From Streptomyces minutiscleroticus (lineage in GTDB: Bacteria > Actinomycetota > Actinomycetes > Streptomycetales > Streptomycetaceae): DNA of 64,000 nt. The stretch is from contig NZ_BMVU01000005.1 of the NCBI RefSeq assembly GCF_014650875.1, positions 1 to 64,000 on the forward strand, written 5' to 3'. A program made the position numbers and the translations under genes. The notes under the pieces were generated by a model. That model did no database searches. It had not been told where the DNA came from and saw only the letters and a program-made list of their open reading frames with translations. Shown one piece after another: positions 14,588 through 22,698 of this stretch (position 1 is its first letter; every line of letters starts with the position of its first letter).

Positions 14588-15723
14588 GGGCGGAGGTGTG
14601 CGCCGACGAGCGGGAGTTCGCGGCGCTCGGCCCCGCGTGGGACCGGCTGTACGGGCGGTGCTCCACCGCGACCCCGTTCCAGAGCCACGCCTGGCTGCAC
14701 TCCTGGTGGCTGTCGTACGGCGTGCCCGGGCGGCTCGGGGTCGTGCTGGTCCGCGACGCCGACGGCGAGCTCGCCGCGGCGGCGCCGCTGACCCGCGTCC
14801 TGCGGCCGTGGCCCGCGCTCGTGCCGCTGGGCGGGACGATCTCCGACTTCGGGGACGTGCTGCTCGACGACGAGCGCGCCGACGCGGCGGCCGGGGCGCT
14901 CGCCGCCGGGCTCGCGGCGGCCGCCCGGGGCGCGCTGGTGGACCTGCGCGAGGTGCGGCCCGGCGGCGCGGCGGAACGCGTCTACGCGCACTGGAGCGGA
15001 CCGCGCCGCCGGGTGCCGGACTCGCTGTGCCTGGAACTGCCCGCCGCGCCGATGGACGACCTGGTGGGGCGGCTGGCGGGCGCGAAGGCCCAGCGGGCGC
15101 GCGCCAAGCTGCGCAAGCTCACCGCGCTGGGCGTGGAGCGGCGGGTCGTGCCCCCGGAGGAGACGGGCACGGCCCTGCGCCGGCTGCTCGCGCTGCACCG
15201 GATGCAGTGGCAGAACCGCAAGGTGACGGCGGAGCACCTGAAGGAACGGTTCGCCGAGCATCTGGTGCGGTCGGCGGCCCCGATGGTCCGGCGCGGCGAC
15301 GCCGTCGTCACGGAGTTCCGGCTCGACGGCGCGGTGATGGCGGTCGACCTGACGCTGCTCTCCCGCGAGCTGGCGGGCGGCTACCTGTACGGGGCCCATC
15401 CCGGGCTGCGCGAGCGGAAGGCGGACGTGGCGACGATGCTGCTGCACGCCTGCGCCCAGCACGCCGGGACGGGCGGGCGGCGGACGCTCAGCCTGCTGCG
15501 CGGCGACGAGCCGTACAAGCACCACTGGCGGCCGCGCCCCGTCGTCAACCAGCGCTACCTCCTGGCCCGTCGGCGCACCGCCCCGCTGCTGGCGGCGGCC
15601 GTCGGCGGCCTCGCGGCCCGCGACCGGGGCAGGGCCGCGCTCCGGGCCCGGCGGAACCGGAACGAGGCCCGGGACCGGGGACCGGGCGGGACGGCCCGGA
15701 CCCCGGGGAGCGGCAGCCGCTGA
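14584..15723 (+). CDS. FemAB/CelD-like GNAT acyltransferase
   Basis: 379 residues, soluble. The N-terminal pattern FQSHAWLHSWWLSYG and the later QWQNRKVT, YLYGAHPGLRERKADVATMLLHACAQ and LSLLRGDEPYKHHWRP fit the BcsL/CelD-type acetyltransferase (FemAB-like) family often found in exopolysaccharide clusters. It probably adds an acyl or aminoacyl group to the glycan or its lipid carrier; donor and acceptor are unknown. Start: GTG 14584 in a GTGA overlap with the previous gene. It is last gene of the operon, followed by a 13-bp hairpin terminator and the convergent GH26 gene. The C-terminal 40 residues are R/G/N-rich low complexity. Confidence 0.85.
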   Translation: MRAEVCADEREFAALGPAWDRLYGRCSTATPFQSHAWLHSWWLSYGVPGRLGVVLVRDADGELAAAAPLTRVLRPWPALVPLGGTISDFGDVLLDDERADAAAGALAAGLAAAARGALVDLREVRPGGAAERVYAHWSGPRRRVPDSLCLELPAAPMDDLVGRLAGAKAQRARAKLRKLTALGVERRVVPPEETGTALRRLLALHRMQWQNRKVTAEHLKERFAEHLVRSAAPMVRRGDAVVTEFRLDGAVMAVDLTLLSRELAGGYLYGAHPGLRERKADVATMLLHACAQHAGTGGRRTLSLLRGDEPYKHHWRPRPVVNQRYLLARRRTAPLLAAAVGGLAARDRGRAALRARRNRNEARDRGPGGTARTPGSGSR

Positions 15724-15746
15724 CCACCGCACCCCGGCCGGTACCG

Positions 15747-15784
15747 GTCGGGCCCGGCCGGGCCACGCCCTGGCCGGGCCCGAC
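15747..15784. terminator. Bidirectional hairpin between convergent genes
   Basis: GTCGGGCCCGGCC (15747-15759) pairs perfectly with 15772-15784 over a 12-base loop. Part of the loop and arm recurs at 15788 onward as a direct repeat. Confidence 0.75.
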
Positions 15785-15848
15785 TCGGCCACGCCCTGGC
15801 CGGTACCGGCCCGACCACGTCCTCACCGGTTCACGTCTCGGTGCCGGT

Positions 15849-17339
15849 TCACGGCCGGTGCCGTGTCCACCGGTCGTGGCGGAGGCAGAACCCGCCGCCG
15901 AGCCAGTACGCGGTCCAGCCGCCCGCCCACAGCGGGGCGCAGCCACGCGGCGGCACCGGCCGGGCGGGCGCGGGCACCGGTGTCCGGGAGGGCGCCGGCG
16001 ACACCGGGTCCCCGTCCGTGCGCCCGAAGAGCGCGGACCGGTAGACGGCGGCCGCCCTCGGGTTGTCGCCGCAGGTCCACACGCCGTGCGGGCAGTAGTC
16101 GGTGAGCGTGTTGTACAGCGGCCGGTGCTCGTCCATCCACGCGAGCATGCCCCTCATGTACGTCGCGTTGTCCCCGTTGCGGAAGAGCCCCCACTCGGGG
16201 TACGAGACGGGCTTCCCGTGGGCCCTCGCGAAGTCGACGTGCGCCCGGAGCCCGTACGGCTCCCTCACCTGCTCCTCGAACGACAGCCCCCGCGGCTGGT
16301 CGTAGGCGTCCATGCCGATGACGTCGACCGTGTCGTCCCCCGGGTAGCACTCCGTCCAGGGGACGGCGTCGCGCCCCCGGCTCGGCGTGAAGTCGAACCG
16401 GAACCCCTGTCCCGGCACCGCGCGCATGGCGGCGACGATCCGGTTCCAGTACGCCTTCCATGCCTCCGGGTCGGGACCGCAGCGGTGGGTGTACGTGATG
16501 CCGTTCATCTCCCAGCCGGGCACGAGGACGGTGTCCGGGATGCCGAGCCCGACGAGCCGTTCGGCGAGGGCGCGGAAGTGGTGGTCGAACTCCCCGGCCG
16601 CGCCGCGCCGCAGCAGGGCCGCGACCTCCGCGTCCGGGACGCGCTCCTCGTTGCGCTCCAGCATGGGGACGTTGAGGACGAACAGCCGGTCGTCGCCGCC
16701 GCGCCGCCACTCGGCCCACGCGTCGAGGAAGCCGGGGGCGCCCTCGATGTTGCTCCACAGGTCGCCGGGCAGGTACGTGTGCCCGACGCGCAGGTCGGCC
16801 CCACCGAGCCAGCGGCTGAGCCCGGCCATCCGGGTCACGCCGCGCGGGCCGTAGTCCAGATAGGCCCCGAAGGCGGGCCGCTCGGCACCGGGAGCCGGCT
16901 CACCGGCTCCGGCGGACGCGGAGGGAGCGGAGGGCGCGGGGGCCGCCTCACCGGACGCGGACGGCACAGGCGTCCCGGGCACCGGCGTTCCGGAAGCGGA
17001 CGCCCCGGACACCGGTGTTCCGGGCGCTGACGGCACGGGCGACGTGGTCGGGGCGACCGGTGCGGCAGGCTCCGCCGGTGCGGAAGCGTCCGTCACCGGC
17101 GCCGGCTCCGGGACTGGAACCGGAACCGGAACCGATGACTCTGCGCCTCGTGCCGCACCCGTACCCGCCGCGTTCCTCGCCCCCGTCGCGCCCACCACGC
17201 CCGACACGTCCGTCGCACCCACCGCGTGCCCCGCCCCCGGGACCAGGACGGCCGACACGAGGAGGCCGGCGAGGCCCGCGGCGCACGACGCGGCCAGGAA
17301 CGCAGGCCGCGCCGTCCGTCTCCGCCGCACCGGGGCCAT
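15849..17339 (-). CDS. Secreted GH26-like glycanase (beta-mannanase family)
   Basis: 496 residues. A signal peptide or anchor (about 12-40) is followed by a 90-residue P/V/A/S/T linker (60-155) and a TIM-barrel glycoside hydrolase. The expected GH26 catalytic pair is visible: acid/base in PGWEMNG (E277) and nucleophile in SYPEWG (E382), with FTPSRG and DVIGMDAYDQP between. It hydrolyses internal beta-mannosidic or related bonds outside the cell. Start: ATG 17339 behind GGGAGGAG. It faces the polysaccharide operon and could trim or release that glycan, in the way lyases or hydrolases accompany exopolysaccharide clusters. This is inference; substrate unknown. Confidence 0.88.
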   Translation of the reverse strand: MAPVRRRRTARPAFLAASCAAGLAGLLVSAVLVPGAGHAVGATDVSGVVGATGARNAAGTGAARGAESSVPVPVPVPEPAPVTDASAPAEPAAPVAPTTSPVPSAPGTPVSGASASGTPVPGTPVPSASGEAAPAPSAPSASAGAGEPAPGAERPAFGAYLDYGPRGVTRMAGLSRWLGGADLRVGHTYLPGDLWSNIEGAPGFLDAWAEWRRGGDDRLFVLNVPMLERNEERVPDAEVAALLRRGAAGEFDHHFRALAERLVGLGIPDTVLVPGWEMNGITYTHRCGPDPEAWKAYWNRIVAAMRAVPGQGFRFDFTPSRGRDAVPWTECYPGDDTVDVIGMDAYDQPRGLSFEEQVREPYGLRAHVDFARAHGKPVSYPEWGLFRNGDNATYMRGMLAWMDEHRPLYNTLTDYCPHGVWTCGDNPRAAAVYRSALFGRTDGDPVSPAPSRTPVPAPARPVPPRGCAPLWAGGWTAYWLGGGFCLRHDRWTRHRP

Positions 17340-17871
17340 GCGCCGCTCCTCCCGTCACCGCTTCTCCTCCGTCGACTGACACTCAGTCACATGTCGGAGC
17401 GCGGCGCCACGGGAACTTCCGCGCCCGGAGGCGTCCCGATCCCCCACACGGACGAGACGGCGAAGGACACCCCCGCGCCGCGTCCGGGCCTGCGCCTCCG
17501 TGCCGTACTCCCGAGGGCCGGTCAAAGTCTCTTCCAGCACGGGGACTTGAAAGGGTGCACGCTGCGGGCCGGACCGGGACGGACCGGATCGGCGGCGGGA
17601 GCGGCCGGCCGTGCACACGGCCGGCCGCCCGGTCGGCCGTTCGCGGTACGCCGGACGCTCCGGACGCAGCGGCCGGGCCGACGGCCGTCCGGAGGGCGAC
17701 GCGAAGGGCCGGGACGGCACAGCCCACCGCTGCGCACCGTCCCGGCCCCGATCTCGTACACCGCTCGCGTCGCCCGCACCGCCCGCCGGACGTCCGGACG
17801 GCGCCGTGGCGGTCTGCCACGAGAGTGCCGCGAGAGAGCCGGACGCGGTCGGCCGTCCGGCACCCGAAGGG
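17340..17871. other. Intergenic region, 532 bases
   Basis: Upstream of the GH26 gene and downstream of the long chaplin gene, both on the minus strand. It holds the hairpin at 17601-17628 and presumably the GH26 promoter. Open frames here look like shadows. Nothing else recognised. Confidence 0.55.
17601..17628. terminator. 12-bp perfect hairpin
   Basis: GCGGCCGGCCGT pairs with ACGGCCGGCCGC around a GCAC tetraloop, 244 bases past the long chaplin stop. Terminator is the simplest reading; distance makes it uncertain. Confidence 0.5.
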
Positions 17872-18828
17872 TCACCGGCCGGCGGCGGCCCGTCCCCTGC
17901 GGTACAGCATCGCTCCGCCGAGCAGCAGGCCGGCACCCGCGCCGGAGAGCGCGAGCATCTCCCCGCTGCCGGTGTGCGCGAGGTGCGCGGACTCGCCCTG
18001 CGGGGCGACGACCGACCGGCCCTCGACGGACGTGCCGGGCCGGGGCTCCTCGCGCTCCGGCTCGTCGCGGCCGGACTCCTCGTACTCGGGCTCCACCTGC
18101 TCGGGCTCCTCGGGCTCGGGTCCCTCGTGCTCGGGCTCCTCGGCCGGCGGGGTGTGCGGGGGCTCCTCGGGGGTGTCCCCGTAGCCCTCCGGGACGTTCT
18201 CGCAGTCGTTGCCGAAGACCGGGTTCAGCAGGCCGATCACGTCGACGCTGTTGCCGCACGCGTTGACCGGCACGTCCACGGGGACCTGCCCGTTGTTGCC
18301 GGAGCCGACACCGGGCGAGCCCTGTGCGACGCCCGACGCCGAGGCGCCGTCCGAGCCGTGTCCGCCACCCCCGTGACCGGTGTGACCGCTGTGGCCGTCG
18401 TGACCGGAGTCGCCGTGGTGCGCCGCGTCCTCCTGGCCGTACCCGCCGTCGTGTCCGGCGCCGTCGCGCCCGGAGTCGCCGCGTCCGGAGTCACCGTGCC
18501 CGGAGTCGCCGTACCCCGATCCGCCGTGTCCGCCGGACGCACCGTGATGGCCGCCCTCGTGCTTGTCGTCGTGCTTGTCGGAGACGTTGGCACAGGCGTT
18601 ACCGAAGGCCGGGTTCAGGGCGGCGACGACGTTCGCCGTGTTGCCGCACGCGTTCACCGGCACGTCCAGCGGGACCTGGACGTTGTTGCCCGACAGCACG
18701 CCGGGGGAGTCGGCGGCGACCCCGTCGGCGTTCGAGTCGGCGAACGCCTGGGCGCCGGGGCCGTAGAGGGAGAAGATGCTCGTCGCGGCGGCGGCCGCGA
18801 CCATTCCCCTGCTCAGGGTCTGTCGCAC
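17872..18828 (-). CDS. Long chaplin with sortase anchor (ChpA-like by position)
   Basis: 318 residues: signal peptide 1-30, chaplin domain 1 at 32-83 (SPGVLSGNNVQVPLDVPVNA, cysteines 61 and 79), an H/G/D/S-rich linker 84-159, chaplin domain 2 at 160-211 (cysteines 191 and 209), and a long P/E-rich wall-spanning stretch. It ends in the sortase signal LAHTG (283-287), a hydrophobic helix and RRGR. Long chaplins are covalently attached to peptidoglycan by class E sortase and help anchor the fibril layer. Start: GTG 18828 (VRQTLSRGMVAAAA), as I recall for orthologues; the ribosome site is weak. It lies 100 bases downstream of the short chaplin with a hairpin between. The linker is longer than usual. 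Confidence 0.95.
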   Translation of the reverse strand: MRQTLSRGMVAAAAATSIFSLYGPGAQAFADSNADGVAADSPGVLSGNNVQVPLDVPVNACGNTANVVAALNPAFGNACANVSDKHDDKHEGGHHGASGGHGGSGYGDSGHGDSGRGDSGRDGAGHDGGYGQEDAAHHGDSGHDGHSGHTGHGGGGHGSDGASASGVAQGSPGVGSGNNGQVPVDVPVNACGNSVDVIGLLNPVFGNDCENVPEGYGDTPEEPPHTPPAEEPEHEGPEPEEPEQVEPEYEESGRDEPEREEPRPGTSVEGRSVVAPQGESAHLAHTGSGEMLALSGAGAGLLLGGAMLYRRGRAAAGR

Positions 18829-18862
18829 TCTCGTAGTCTTTTCTTCTTGTAGGGGAGGTAAA

Positions 18863-18899
18863 GCCGGCCCTGGAACCGGGAACGGGGTCCAAGGCCGGC
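18863..18899. terminator. Hairpin between the short and long chaplin genes
   Basis: GCCGGCC plus TGGA pair with TCCA plus GGCCGGC, one mismatch, 29 bases past the short chaplin stop. It leaves only about 35 bases before the long chaplin start, so it may attenuate rather than fully stop. Confidence 0.6.
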
Positions 18900-18928
18900 G
18901 TGTCACAGCTGTACTGCCGTGCGCTGCG

Positions 18929-19159
18929 TCAGTCGTTGGCGCAGGCGTTGCCGAACGCCGGGTTCAGCAGGCCGATGACGTCGATGGTGTTGCCACAGAC
19001 GTTGACCGGGACGTGAACCGGAACCTGGACGGTGTTGCCGGAGAGGACGCCCGGCGAGCCCACGGCGGCACCCTCGGCACCGGCGTCGGCGAAGGCCGGA
19101 GCGGCCATGCCCAGAGCCATCACGACACCGGCGAACACGGCGGCAGTCTTCTTGTGCAT
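18929..19159 (-). CDS. Short chaplin (ChpD-like by position)
   Basis: 76 residues: signal peptide MHKKTAAVFAGVVMALGMAA (cleaved after AFA, residue 24), then a single chaplin domain GSPGVLSGNTVQVPVHVPVN with cysteines 55 and 73 and NPAFGNACAND at the end. It is secreted and forms part of the hydrophobic aerial surface layer. Start: ATG 19159 behind AAAGGGAAG; an in-frame ATG 18 bases upstream is less likely because it would lengthen the signal N-region. A small GGCC-GAAA-GGCC stem lies in its 5' region at 19199-19210. No exact BldN site was found upstream, unlike its neighbours. Confidence 0.95.
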   Translation of the reverse strand: MHKKTAAVFAGVVMALGMAAPAFADAGAEGAAVGSPGVLSGNTVQVPVHVPVNVCGNTIDVIGLLNPAFGNACAND

Positions 19160-19521
19160 CACGTGCTTCCCTTTCATTGCGGTCATGCCCCTATTGACGG
19201 CCGAAAGGCCGGACGAACACAACTTGAACATGCTCGCGCCATGACCCTGCGGACTATTAACGAGGAACAGACAAAAGAAGAAACTACGGAACGTGCACCA
19301 CAGCGGAATTCACCCGAATGCAGGGCGCGGAAGTGGCGGCACTTCCCAGGAATCGCAAGAAGCACGTCGCCGCCGCTTTCTTCCCGCGAGGACACGGACG
19401 GACGCGCGGCGGCGCCACGGTTCCACGGCGCCGGCTCCGGGAGCCGGCCGCCGTTACGGGGAAGCCCGGGCGGACCGCACACCTCGTCGGCGCGGGCCGC
19501 CCGGACTGCTCCGGCGAGGAC
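19160..19521. other. Intergenic region, 362 bases
   Basis: Separates the short chaplin from the minus-strand rodlin. It is AT-rich for this genome near 19240-19320, where the chaplin promoter probably lies. GCCGGCTC/GAGCCGGC (19430-19448) forms a hairpin 74 bases past the rodlin stop and is a likely terminator. No gene seen. Confidence 0.55.
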
Positions 19522-19917
19522 TCAGTCCTCGATGGCCGCCGACAGGGCCGAGACGTCCTCCAGGATGTGCGACGCGGCACCGTCGCGCTTGGCCTGCGTG
19601 GAGTTGTCGTCGCACTGCTGGGCCAGGTCGTCCGACAGGATCGGGACGTCCTGCACCGCGACGGCGATGATCTGGACGACGACGTTGATGTCCTCCAGGG
19701 CGACGCACGGCTTGTTCAGCGTCCCCTCGACCAGAGAAAGCTGCGGGCTCATGTCGCCCGCGGTCCCCGAGTTGCCGTACGAGGACGAGGCGCCGTTGCC
19801 GCTGGCCGCGGTCGGCCCGGAGTCGTCACCGATGGCAAGCGCCTGGGGGGCAGCCGCCACCGACATACCGATGACAGAAGCGGCGGCCGCCGCGGCGACC
19901 ATGGCCTTCTTGAGCAC
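19522..19917 (-). CDS. rdlA: Rodlin
   Basis: 131 residues: signal peptide [18 protein letters not shown] cleaved near AQALA/IG (about residue 29), then the rodlin sequence [34 protein letters not shown] and [11 protein letters not shown], with conserved cysteines 71 and 102. Rodlins organise chaplin filaments into the paired-rod (rodlet) layer on aerial hyphae and spores. Start: GTG 19917 behind AAAGGA. It is divergent from a second rodlin with BldN-type promoters for both in the 260-base gap, matching the known rdlA/rdlB arrangement. The letter A is assigned by synteny from memory. Confidence 0.94.
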   Translation of the reverse strand: MLKKAMVAAAAAASVIGMSVAAAPQALAIGDDSGPTAASGNGASSSYGNSGTAGDMSPQLSLVEGTLNKPCVALEDINVVVQIIAVAVQDVPILSDDLAQQCDDNSTQAKRDGAASHILEDVSALSAAIED

Positions 19918-19960
19918 TTCGTGTTCCTTTCGTCGTAGCGACGCATGTCCTACGGCCTCA

Positions 19961-19988
19961 TCAACCGGGCACATCAGGATTGGTTGCG
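19961..19988 (-). promoter_or_regulatory. BldN-type promoter for the minus-strand rodlin
   Basis: The minus strand reads CGCAAC, 16 bases, GGTTGA. Spacing is exact and 10 of 12 positions match the consensus I recall, CGTAAC-N16-CGTTGA. Confidence 0.7.
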
Positions 19989-20103
19989 GGTGTTCACCCG
20001 GTTGGCCGCAGGCACCCACGGGAGAACCCGGACCCGTCCGATTCGGCGAACCGCCGTTCACCCCCCGGCGTCAATTTACGGATGAGCCGACCGGGTGAAT
20101 AAG

Positions 20104-20131
20104 AGAAACCACATCGCGCGCGCCCAGTTGA
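20104..20131 (+). promoter_or_regulatory. BldN-type promoter for the plus-strand rodlin
   Basis: AGAAAC, 16 bases, AGTTGA. It is weaker than the other two but keeps the AAC and GTTGA cores and the spacing, 46 bases upstream of the start codon. Confidence 0.55.
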
Positions 20132-20177
20132 CCAGTGCACTCCGGTCGACGGGGTTTTTCTAGGAAAGGACTGGCCA

Positions 20178-20573
20178 GTGTTCAAGAAGGTTGTTGCCAC
20201 GGCGGCGATCGCCGCCTCCGCCATCGGTGCCTCCGCCGCCATGGCTCCGCAGGCGCTGGCGATCAGTGACGACAGCGGCCCGGTCGCGGCCAGCGGCAAC
20301 GGCGCCTGGCAGAGCTACGGGAACTCGGCCACGTACGGCAACATGAGCCCGCAGATGGCGCTCATCCAGGGCTCCTTCAACAAGCCCTGCATCGGCCTCG
20401 AGGACATCAACGCCGCCGTCCAGGTCATCGCCGTCGCGGTGCAGGACCTCCCGATCCTGTCGGACGACCTGAACCAGCAGTGCACCGAGAACTCCACGCA
20501 GTCCAAGCGCGACGGTGCCCTGGCGCACCTGCTGGAGGACGTGTCGATCCTGTCGCACGCCGCCGAGGACTGA
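20178..20573 (+). CDS. rdlB: Rodlin
   Basis: 131 residues, the same length as its divergent partner and colinear with it. A signal peptide ([20 protein letters not shown]) is followed by [39 protein letters not shown] and [20 protein letters not shown], with cysteines 71 and 102. It is secreted and co-assembles with its partner into rodlets with chaplins. Start: GTG 20178 behind GGAAAGGA. It is followed by a 13-bp hairpin terminator. The letter B is from synteny memory. Confidence 0.95.
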   Translation: MFKKVVATAAIAASAIGASAAMAPQALAISDDSGPVAASGNGAWQSYGNSATYGNMSPQMALIQGSFNKPCIGLEDINAAVQVIAVAVQDLPILSDDLNQQCTENSTQSKRDGALAHLLEDVSILSHAAED

Positions 20574-20589
20574 TCCCGACGAGCGACGC

Positions 20590-20618
20590 AGCGGGCCGCC
20601 GGATTCCGGCGGCCCGCT
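20590..20618. terminator. Bidirectional hairpin, rodlin/acyl-CoA synthetase
   Basis: AGCGGGCCGCCGG pairs with CCGGCGGCCCGCT over a 3-base loop, 17 bases past the rodlin stop and between convergent genes. Confidence 0.85.
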
Positions 20619-20694
20619 GTCGTGTGCCGGGCCGCCGGGCCGGACGGGCCGGCCGAGCGCCCGGCACCGGCACCGGCACCGACGTCAACACCGG

Positions 20695-20740
20695 TCCGGC
20701 ACCAGCACCAGCACCAGCACCAGCACCAGCACCACCGTGG
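20695..20740. repeat. CAGCAC hexamer microsatellite
   Basis: About six copies of ACCAGC between convergent genes, outside any coding sequence; similar GCACCG hexamers precede it. Confidence 0.9.
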
Positions 20741-20778
20741 CTGCGGCAGCGACAGCGGCACCCGCAGCGGCTGCCGCC

Positions 20779-22698
20779 TCAGCCCCCGTACAGCGCCTCG
20801 ATCTCGTCCGCGTACGCCTCCGCCACCGCCTGCCGCTTGACCTTCAGGGACGGGGTGAGCAGGCCGTTGTCCTCGGTGAACTCGCCCTCGACCAGGCGGA
20901 AGGCGCGGATGGACTCGGCCCGGGAGACGGCCTCGTTGGCGTGGTCGACGGCCCGCTGCACGTCCTCGACCATCCGCGGGTCGCGCACCAGCTCCGACAG
21001 CGGGGTGCCGGCGGGCATCCTCCGTACGGCCAGCCAGTGGGCGACGGCCTCGGGGTCCAGGGTGATCAGGGCGCCGACGAAGGGGCGGTTGTCGCCGACC
21101 ACCATGCACTGGCCGACCGGGGCCCGGCTGCGCAGCCGGTCCTCCAGGACGGCGGGCGAGACGTTCTTGCCGCCGGTGGTGACGAGGATGTCCTTCTTGC
21201 GGCCGGTGATGGTGAGGTAGCCGTCCTCGTCCAGGGCGCCGAGGTCGCCGGTGGCGAACCAGCCGTCGGACAGGGCGGCGGCGGTGGCCTCCGGGTCGTT
21301 CCAGTACGCGCCGAAGACCACGCCGCCCTTGACGAGCACCTCCCCGTCGTCGGCGATGCGGACCGCGGTGCCGGGCACCGGCAGGCCCACCGTGCCGGGC
21401 CGGGGCGCCAGCGGCGGCACGACGGTCGCGGCGGCGGTGGTCTCGGTCAGCCCGTAGCCCTCGTGGACGGCGATGCCGGCCGCCTGGAAGAAGAGGGTGA
21501 GCTCGCGGTCGAGCGGAGAGCCGCCGCTGATCGCGTAGCGCATGCGGCCGCCCAGCTCCTTGCGGATGCGCCGGTAGACCAGCAGGTCGTACAGGGCGGT
21601 CGCGGCGTACAGACCCGGTCCCGGCCCCTTGCCCCGGCCGAGGAACCCGTTCAGGTACGCCTCGCCGAAGCGGACGCCGACGCGGTGCGCGCGGTCGAAG
21701 GAGGCGGCGCGCCCGATCCTCTCGGCGGTGGCCCGGCCGGTGTCGTGGATCTTCTCGAAGAGGTACGGGACGCCGACCAGGAAGGTGGGGCGGAACGCGC
21801 GCAGCGCGGGCCGCAGTTCGTCCGGCTTGATGCTCGGGAAGTGGCCCAGCTCGATGCGCGCCGTCAGGCAGGCGATCTGGAGGGTGCGGCCGAGGATGTG
21901 GGCGAGCGGCAGGAACAGCAGCGTCGACGCCGTCCGGCCGGTGGCCGCCTTGAAGACGGGGTGCAGCAGCTCGACGGTGTTGGCGGCCTCGGCGTGCAGG
22001 TTGGCGTGGGTGAGGACGCAGCCCTTGGGCCGGCCTGTGGTGCCCGAGGTGTAGCACAGGGTCGCGACGGTGCCGGGGGTGAGTCCGGCGCGCCGTCCGG
22101 TGATCTCCTCGTCGGCGATGTCGCGGCCCGCCGCGGTGAGTTCGGTGACCGCGCCCGCGTCCAGGACGTGGACGCGCGGGGGTGCGGGGTGGGCGGCCGT
22201 GCCCGCGGCGACCGCCTTCGCGTTCTCGGCGGTCTCCGCCACGACGACGCGGGCGCCGGAGTCGCGGACGATCCACTCGATCTGCTCGGGCGAGGAGGTG
22301 GCGTAGACCGGGACCGGCACGCCGCCGGCCGCCCAGATCGCGAAGTCCAGCAGCGTCCACTCGTAGCGGGTGCGGGACATCACCGCGACCCGGTCGCCCG
22401 GCCGGACGCCCTCGGCCACCAGTCCCTTGGCGACCGCGGTGACCTCGGCGGCGAAGGCGGCGGCGGTCACCGGGCGCCAGGCGGCCCCCTCCGCGCGGCG
22501 CAGCACGACGGCGCCGGGCGCCTCGGCGGCGTTGGTGAAGGGCAGGTCGGCGATGCTGCCGGTGGCGGGCGCCGGGACCAGCGGCGCGGTGCGCACCTCG
22601 CGCACCGCGCCGCCGCCGTCCCTGATCAGCTCGACCTCGCCGCGGGACACGAGGTCGGCACGTCGCCGTGCCCGTTTCAGATCTGTGCGTACGCCCAT
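20779..22698 (-). CDS. Long-chain fatty acyl-CoA synthetase (AMP-forming)
   Basis: 639 residues of the ANL superfamily. It activates a fatty acid to acyl-AMP and then acyl-CoA. The P-loop-like motif CYTSGTTGRPKGCVLTH spans 215-231. Downstream are GYGLTETTAAATVV (ATP/substrate motif), [22 protein letters not shown] (A8 hinge) and GGKNVSPAVLEDRLRS. The length and the N-terminal layout (YEWTLLDFAIWAAGGVPVPVY) fit FadD15-type enzymes. It is a single gene on the minus strand; the start at 22698 is an ATG opening MGVRTDLKRARR. Probable role: fatty-acid degradation or lipid remodelling. No membrane segment or signal peptide. Confidence 0.94.
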   Translation of the reverse strand: MGVRTDLKRARRRADLVSRGEVELIRDGGGAVREVRTAPLVPAPATGSIADLPFTNAAEAPGAVVLRRAEGAAWRPVTAAAFAAEVTAVAKGLVAEGVRPGDRVAVMSRTRYEWTLLDFAIWAAGGVPVPVYATSSPEQIEWIVRDSGARVVVAETAENAKAVAAGTAAHPAPPRVHVLDAGAVTELTAAGRDIADEEITGRRAGLTPGTVATLCYTSGTTGRPKGCVLTHANLHAEAANTVELLHPVFKAATGRTASTLLFLPLAHILGRTLQIACLTARIELGHFPSIKPDELRPALRAFRPTFLVGVPYLFEKIHDTGRATAERIGRAASFDRAHRVGVRFGEAYLNGFLGRGKGPGPGLYAATALYDLLVYRRIRKELGGRMRYAISGGSPLDRELTLFFQAAGIAVHEGYGLTETTAAATVVPPLAPRPGTVGLPVPGTAVRIADDGEVLVKGGVVFGAYWNDPEATAAALSDGWFATGDLGALDEDGYLTITGRKKDILVTTGGKNVSPAVLEDRLRSRAPVGQCMVVGDNRPFVGALITLDPEAVAHWLAVRRMPAGTPLSELVRDPRMVEDVQRAVDHANEAVSRAESIRAFRLVEGEFTEDNGLLTPSLKVKRQAVAEAYADEIEALYGG

